From the NCBI GenBank assembly GCA_964058805.1, contig CAXKVV010000152.1, positions 1 through 64,000 on the forward strand: a stretch of DNA of 64,000 bases. Direction: 5' to 3'. This document shows positions 57,775 to 64,000 of this stretch, piece after piece (within the stretch, counting starts at the first letter, position 1; every line of letters begins with the position of its first letter). Both the position numbers and the translations under genes were made by a program. This DNA comes from Schoenoplectus triqueter. Its lineage: Eukaryota; Streptophyta; Magnoliopsida; Poales; Cyperaceae. The notes beneath the pieces were generated by a model. The model was not told where the DNA came from, did not search any database, and worked only from the letters and a program-made list of their open reading frames with translations.

Positions 57775-58061
57775 TTTAACAGCGGTTATTACAAATAAAC
57801 CGCTGCAAAATAATATTTTACAACGGTTGTACAGGAAAGCCGCTGTAGAATGCAAAGATTTAATGCAGTGGTTATTACTAAATAACCGCTGCTAATTTTT
57901 TAACACAGTTATTTAGTAATAACCGCTATTAAATCTTTACATTCTATGGTGGTTTTAATTTTAAAATCGCTGTAAAGTTAATTTAGCAACAGCTCTTTTA
58001 AAAAACCGCTGTAAATGTGCGTTGTTAAATCCCTTATTCTTGTAGTGTATAGTACTTCACT

Positions 58062-59349
58062 TGTCACTACAACGAAAGGGATCTTTGCTAACACTCAATT
58101 ACTAATGGTTTATTAAGAAAAACCTTTAGCAGAGAAGGTCAATGGCATTGTGGTAATATTTGATAATATTTTGATAACGGTTATAAATAAATTTGTTACT
58201 GAAAAGAGTGTTTTTCGGATATTTTTTCGGCGGAACTTTTAATAACGATTTTTTTTAAAAACCGTTATTAAATATAAAAGATCAATAACGGTTATTGTTT
58301 AACAACTGTTATTGATTGTTTCAGTAATAATTTCTGAGTATAAACCGTTATTAAAAGTTTCTAACCCTAGCACTGCATATTTCTAGGGCGTCTATGCTCA
58401 GTCTTTGTTGTTTGTTCTATTCTCCACCAATGATATTTGCTCCCACGGATTGTGAGATATTTTCATCTCACCGTTCGTTCATTCTAATCCAGCGATCCAA
58501 AAAATAATTTTCAAAAACTAAAATTCCACAGATTACTAACCCCTTTCATCTATTTTCATATATAAATTGAGATGGGAGAGAGAGATAGAGAGAAGAGATC
58601 AGATAGAAGAAATAAAAATCGAAATTTGATCATCTCAAGTTCAAATAGCCATCATTTTTGATAGGAAACTCCGATTGATGCATGTTACATGGCCACGAAA
58701 AGCTCATAACGAGATCTACAGTCATTACTACCATTTTTGGGGCCAAAAAATCTCATCCTAACCTTCAAAAACGCATTTGAATTTTTTTTCTCTTCTTTTG
58801 TGTTTTGTTTCTGTTTTTTTCTTATAAATTGTATAATTTTTCATATTATTGCATGAGCAAGATATACGTATTGTTGAGTAAATATTTTTTTCATTTGATG
58901 AATAATTATATTTCTTTCATATTAATTATTGAATGAATAAATAATATGTTATATTATTGTTCTTTAGTTATTTAATCTCTTTTCTTTCAATATTTTAGTT
59001 CAAGAACGTTAAAAAAAATAATATTTTGTTTTATTTAAAAAAAAAGTAACAGTTACCAAAAGTGTTTAAAAATAAAAAAATAGTTTCAATAACGGTTATT
59101 TTGAATAAACCGTTAGAAAAGTGTTTAAAAAATAAAATAAAAAATCTGTCTCAGTAACGATTTTTATTAACAACCATTATTGATTATAATAGTTTCAGTA
59201 ACGGTTTTTAATAAAAAATCGTTACTGAATGTTAACAAAACGCAACGCAATTTAATAACGGTTCTTATAAGTTTTAGTAACCCCTCATTCAATAACGACT
59301 CATGAACCGTTATTAAATGGTAAAGAATGTTTTTTTTGCTGTAGTGTGT
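58062..59349. mobile_element. Non-autonomous CACTA element, 1282 bp, with TGT target duplication
   Basis: 58065-59346: CACTACAACGAAAG at the left and TTGCTGTAGTG at the right; TGT at 58062-58064 and 59347-59349. Subterminal words AATAACGGTTATT and AACCGTTATT are repeated near both ends. The interior (58360-58760) has no transposase and is related to the CACTA fragment at 40600-40960. Its empty site is also preserved in arm A, 11 bp from that of its neighbour. Confidence 0.88.
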
Positions 59350-60205
59350 TTTATAATTAAGTCGGTCAACTTTTTATAACGTATAATAATGAATCGCATG
59401 GCATTAGGTGCCGTGGTTAGAAACTATGGTCAATTAAGCCATTGACTTGATTCAATTCAATACCGTAGAAAAAAATATGTATAGCAATTCAACTTTGAGT
59501 TTTCAAGTACTTAATATCTTTTCCATTTAAGTCAAAAATGGACTCCTCCAATTTATCAAAGTTTCTGTGAAACAAACTTTGTAATCATTCATATGTCATG
59601 TTTTATGACAACTATATAAGTCTTTAGTTTTCTTGAGAACCAATAATTTCATAACACATTAAAATCATCGCTGAATCATAAAATTATAAATGTACATTCT
59701 ATGGATTAAAAATTGCACCCTATATGACACATTAATGTCCAAAATATTTTAATCTAAATGTGATCACTATAATTTGAACATATAATTAATATTATCCAAC
59801 AGTGCAAACTACTAAACATGATAATTAAATCAGTTCAACCATACTCCCTTGTGAAAGGACAGCAGAACCTATTAGCTAAGTAGAAAGGTGTGAGGAGATG
59901 AGTGGAAAATAGTAAAATATATAGTAGATTAGAGATGCAATCCTAATCTCTATTAGTAAATCGCCTACTGGGTCTATACAGATAAAAAAAAAGTTTAGAG
60001 CTATCCATTCTGTCAAGAAAGGGTTCTCAATTGGGTAAAACAATTTGGAACGATCCATTCTGGTCACCATCAATCTTAAGATTGTTTTACACCCACAAAG
60101 TCGTAGGCACACTATGTTACTAAGAAACTTCGGTGGTAGCAATTTGCGTGGCAGCTTTAAGATTAATTAGATTGTTGAAGTAGCTACTAGCTAGAAAAGT
60201 TAAGT
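59350..60205 (-). repeat. Arm B distal upstream block and remains of another PKS unit
   Basis: 59350-59790 is the reverse complement of arm A 28030-27560. Beyond it, 59845-59940 and 59985-60060 match DNA downstream of PKS1 (39600-39480 and 38740-38665, reversed), and 60095-60200 repeats the PKS2 upstream text at 53675-53770 (GATGTTACTAAGAAACTTCG). So a promoter piece is joined almost directly to a downstream piece, as if a PKS gene between them had been deleted. No ORF. Confidence 0.7.
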
Positions 60206-60721
60206 TTTGCTCAACAAACTCTTTATATTAAAATCCTCTGGAGTACAATATTTCCCATTTTTAGAGCTTTTTTTAAGTATTTATTTTCGATTTTTTTTCA
60301 AAATTAAAATCGACTCAGATCCGATTCTATTATAGATACTGTTATACAATTAATATTTTAATATCCGAGCCGAACTAGAACAAAATCTCGTATTATAATT
60401 GGTAGGATATGGGTATGGTTCAAATTACTCAATCCAAAATCGGACCCAACCCAATACCAATATCAATACCCTATATTATACTAATAAAAAACATATATAA
60501 TTTAATGAATACAAATGAAAGCGGTAAAATGGGGAGTAAATCAAGAAAGGGAATATTGTGATTTGTGAGTTTATTTAGATGATTACACTTTTCTTTAATT
60601 GGCATTTCAAAATCTCCATCATTGTTCATGTTCCTCTCCCTTCTGATTTGAAATGAAAAATTAAGAAACAAACTTTAATTTCTAATTACTGTTGTATTAT
60701 TTTAATAGTAGACTTTTTATT

Positions 60722-61400
60722 GGATATATACCCCTCAACACATTCCAATTTGGATATTTACCCCTTCAAATTTAAAAATAAGATATTTATCCTTGAAAAT
60801 GTTAAAACCTTATATATTTACCCATAATTAGTATTATCCTCATAAAAATTAAATTAGCAATAAATTAACATTATAATATAATAAAAATACCGCTCTATAT
60901 TTTTTTATCATCCATACAACTTGTACCGCAACAAAATCAATGACAATGCATTGAATTATTTCATTTTGCTATGCACATTGTATGCTGCTATATTGCTATT
61001 TATCATTACTCTTTCTCCTTGAGCTCTAACTATGTCTCAAATAAAGTAATAAATTTCTACGAATTGGAACTAACACAATAAAAAACTAGTACAAATTAGA
61101 CCTGACCGTAACTAGTGTCTACCCAATAAAAATAGTTCCATAGTTATGATAATTTTGTGCATCGCTGAAGTAATAAAATTAGTAAGAAGATTTATATATA
61201 AATAAAAAATACCTTGAATCATCAGAAGGGGTAATTTTATCTTATTGTAATTTTAATTAATTGTTAGTTTGATTTTTATGAGGATAATATTAATTATGGA
61301 CAAATATCCAAGATTTTGACATTTTTAGGGAGAAATACCCAATTTTTAAATTTAAGAGGGTAAATATCCAAATTAGGATGTATTGAGGGGTATATATATC
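60722..61400. mobile_element. Foldback element with arms of about 140 bp
   Basis: The left arm (60722-60862) and right arm (61258-61400) are reverse complements with scattered mismatches: GGATATATACCCCTCAACAC pairs with a right end reading GTATTGAGGGGTATATATATC reversed, and TTATCCTCATAAAAAT pairs with ATTTTTATGAGGATAA. The 395-bp centre is A/T-rich and without coding. No clear target duplication. Confidence 0.75.
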
Positions 61401-62270
61401 TAATTTTGATTTTATATTATATCTCCCAATATTGTTTTATGTAGACTTAATTGAAGACTGAGAATGTCTAATCAGAAATTCTTTTACATTCTGACAGCTA
61501 AGAAAATGAGGCTCTCTCCACCGCCTCCATTTTATACTCTAAAAAGATCCTCCAGCTTTACAGGCTTAGTATGGAACTTTGGTACTCCACAAGGCACTAT
61601 ATTGTGTCTTCTACCAACTCATTCTCTTCACAGACACTCAGTCGACAGGTAAGACAGGTGGAGGAGGCACTTCAACAGTTCAACTCTTACAACCTGAGTA
61701 TGGCTCTATGTGCACTTTTAATGATCATGTTTTATAATAGAAAACAAGAAATAACAGGATCTTATCTCATTTCTAATTGATATATATTTTGGTATCTTTC
61801 TTGTTTTCCATTTTTTTTGACATGTTCCAGGTAAACACCCAGCATATATATCTGCGATTAAAACCCTTCGCCTCCGAGGATGGTAACGCCTTGAACCGCT
61901 GCACTAAACAGTTGTGTTTTTCATATTCAAAATGTTTTCATGTGATCCAAGCAATATCCTTTCATAGATATACAAAATAAAATAATTCATGGGCTGTATA
62001 ATTGCTCTTATGTTTAATTTTTGCTCTTTACTTTTGGGTTAAATACAGTTCTTCATTTTATATGAGGGGACATGATGCAAGAGAGTAAACCCCCATTTTC
62101 TTTCATTGTCATTGAGCTGCCATATGAATGTGGTTTGTTTCGCAAATTAAGGAATAGTTTTGAAAGAATGATAGAATAGTGGTTTTTTAGAAGAGTGGTA
62201 TTCTTGACTATTTGGAGGAGCAAAAATATCATTTGACAATTGTTAATCAAAATAGTTAACATATGAATAA
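61401..62270. other. Unassigned DNA, weak coding-like patches
   Basis: 61464-61650 is open for 62 codons (MSNQKFFYILTAKKMRLSPP) and less A/T-rich than its surroundings; a possible donor follows at 61650 (CGACAGGTAAGAC) and a possible acceptor at about 61829. It matches no family I know. It may be a relic exon or chance. Confidence 0.25.
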
Positions 62271-62274
62271 TTAT

Positions 62275-63072
62275 GATACTAACGATGATGATGATCATCA
62301 TAATAATAATAGTAAAGCAATAAAAATAATAGTAGTAATAATAATAATAATCATAATAATATAATTATTATTATTATCGATAATCATAATAAATAATAAT
62401 ATTCATAGTTGTAATTATAATGATATAACAAAAATATAAACATAATCATTATATAATATAATAATAATAATATAATTATAATCATAATAATAATATAATA
62501 ATAAATAATAATAATTTTAATAATATAATCATAATATAATCATAATATAATAATATAATACAACATAATCAAACAATAAGAATCATGATCATGATAATAA
62601 TAATCATAGTCATAATCATACTAATATAATAATATAACCATAATTATAATATAATAATATAATAAAAAATTATAATCATAATCATAATATAATAATAAAT
62701 AATTATAATCATAATAATAATAATAATATAATAATAATCTTAATCATAATCATAATCATAATAATATAATAATATATAACCGTAATCACAATATAATAAT
62801 ATAATAATAATAATAATAAAAACAATATAATCATATTTATAATTATAATATAATAATATAATAATAATAATAATAATAATTATAATATAATAATAATATA
62901 ATCATTGGCATAATAATAATATAATCATATCATAATAATAATAATAATAAATAGAATAATAATAACAACAAATAATAATCATAATATTAATATAATAATA
63001 TATAATAATAATAAATCATAATCATAATATAATAATATAATATAACATAATCAAATAATAATTATTATTCCG
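62275..63072. repeat. 800-bp A/T repeat of TAA and ATAATCAT words
   Basis: Almost entirely ATAATA, AATAAT and ATAATCATAAT in irregular order, with rare C and G. No gene. A simple-sequence expansion. Confidence 0.9.
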
Positions 63073-64000
63073 ACGAGAGCCAATCTTATATACCACCTGT
63101 AAGTTGGTATATCAAATTAGCATTTTTTTACTTAGTCTAAAATTCATTTGACAAATTCATTGTGTGAATAATAATTCTATTTTTAATTTTTTTTTATTCT
63201 ATGGAGTGTCAAACACACTTGTAGGATAAATGTTGTAGTTGGCAAAACCGAGAAAGGCTTTTCTTAGGGCTTGAGAGGCCTTTTTGGGCCGATGCCTCGG
63301 AGGCCTATCATCAACCCCCGAATTAGGCCTAAAGGGATTTGGGTAACGCTTTTGAGTACAAGTCTCTCAACAAACAGGGAAGAGAGAAGAGGGTTCTGAC
63401 TTCTGAATTGGCAGTTTCTTTCGTAAAGAAAGAAACAGATTGGAGGAATAAATTTTCTGAGGACAATTATATTTTCCAAAGACTTTGCACATCATCAGAT
63501 CGATACATTAAAAGTGAAATAATTTCCTACCATCTTTTGATAAGATAAAGCGAACAAATTGTCCTTTCTGAATATTAAAACTAGAGAATATCTGAGCCAT
63601 AGGATGTATATTAAAACTAGATAATATCTTTTTGGTGTATATTAGATGTATATTAGAAATATATATTTGATCATCTTTCTGAAACAGTTAATTCTGGTAA
63701 TGTCTTTCTATCATGCCTGGATTAAACAAATCAAGAAAAAGGTAGCACCTTTCCTATCCATCCTGGATTAAAAAAAAAAATCAAGTGAAGTGAGTTTGGA
63801 ATGTAGCTTTTAACAGCTCACCAACTAAACTTGCAAGGTTTTGGTTAAAATTAACAAAGCTAAGGATTCGCTCCCGAGTTTGAGGGAGGAAAATGGAAGA
63901 GAATTAAAGGGAGGTTAAAATTATTACAACCCAGACAGATAGATTACATTTCTTGAGAAAATGAATAGAGATATGCACTTCCCAATACCCCTCTATTTAC
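63073..64000. other. Unassigned DNA at the window end
   Basis: A G/C-richer patch at 63240-63400 (GAGGCCTTTTTGGGCCGATG) stands out, but neither strand gives a recognisable protein, and no transposon ends are visible. Confidence 0.3.

Larger units (their letters stand above)
54185..58050. mobile_element. CACTA transposon, 3860 bp, with TAT target duplication
   Basis: 54188-58047: CACTACAACACAG at the left, TTCTTGTAGTG at the right, TAT on both sides (54185-54187, 58048-58050). Both subterminal regions (54200-54560 and 57780-58010) are packed with CAGCGGTTATT / AATAACCGCTG words in both orientations, the usual CACTA transposase-binding architecture. It contains transposase and Ulp1-like fragments on the minus strand and a foldback element. 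The empty site is present in arm A at 27980. Confidence 0.92.

Noticed and set aside
63264..63548. Genes at 63264-63479 (-) or 63339-63548 (+)
   Set aside because: Short overlapping frames on both strands without a family match, start context or splice support.

Overview
The window is nuclear DNA of a flowering plant. It has GT-AG introns of about 75-125 bp, a Tat-lineage Ty3/gypsy element, CACTA and hAT transposons, a LINE fragment, and a plant type III polyketide synthase (PKS) pair with the intron at the position conserved in the chalcone synthase family. The species cannot be named from the sequence. There are no rRNA or tRNA genes that I can recognise, and the only convincing host genes are the two PKS copies.

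Layout. (1) 1-15044 is the 3' part of a very large Tat-lineage retrotransposon: the end of pol with dual RNase H and integrase, a spacer with a 240-bp tandem repeat, a six-exon antisense gene with a plant mobile domain (PMD), and a 7.3-kb 3' LTR. (2) 15045-17700 resembles a diverged, inverted piece of a related LTR, into which that element seems to have inserted. (3) 19711-26824 is a 7.1-kb solo LTR of the same family with a perfect 5-bp target duplication, lying in an older DNA-transposon remnant. (4) 27176-38650 is arm A of a duplicated locus: long upstream block, promoter, leader intron, and intact PKS gene 1 (+). (5) 38650-50900 is a nest of insertions: copia solo LTR, CACTA fragment, hAT MITEs, LINE fragment split by a 4.5-kb hAT and a 0.6-kb GC-rich hAT-like element, and foldback elements in TA repeats. 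(6) 51294-60205 is arm B, inverted: PKS gene 2 (-), its promoter, and the upstream block interrupted by two CACTA elements whose empty sites survive in arm A. (7) 60205-64000 holds a foldback element, an 800-bp AT-only repeat and unassigned DNA.

The two PKS genes are convergent, each 404 codons in two coding exons, differ at about 30 residues, and share TATA box, leader exon and leader intron. Both keep the nucleophilic Cys and the catalytic Asn of type III PKSs but have Asn where the catalytic His should be, with further shared active-site changes. Because both frames are open and the change predates the duplication, this looks like a maintained, altered enzyme rather than simple decay. Fragments of the same flanking blocks at 18.4, 35.0, 39.7, 42.5 and 60.1 kb suggest a formerly larger array of PKS units.

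The second notable item is the antisense PMD gene of the Tat element: five introns of 72-77 bp, all phase 1, with one in-frame TAG.
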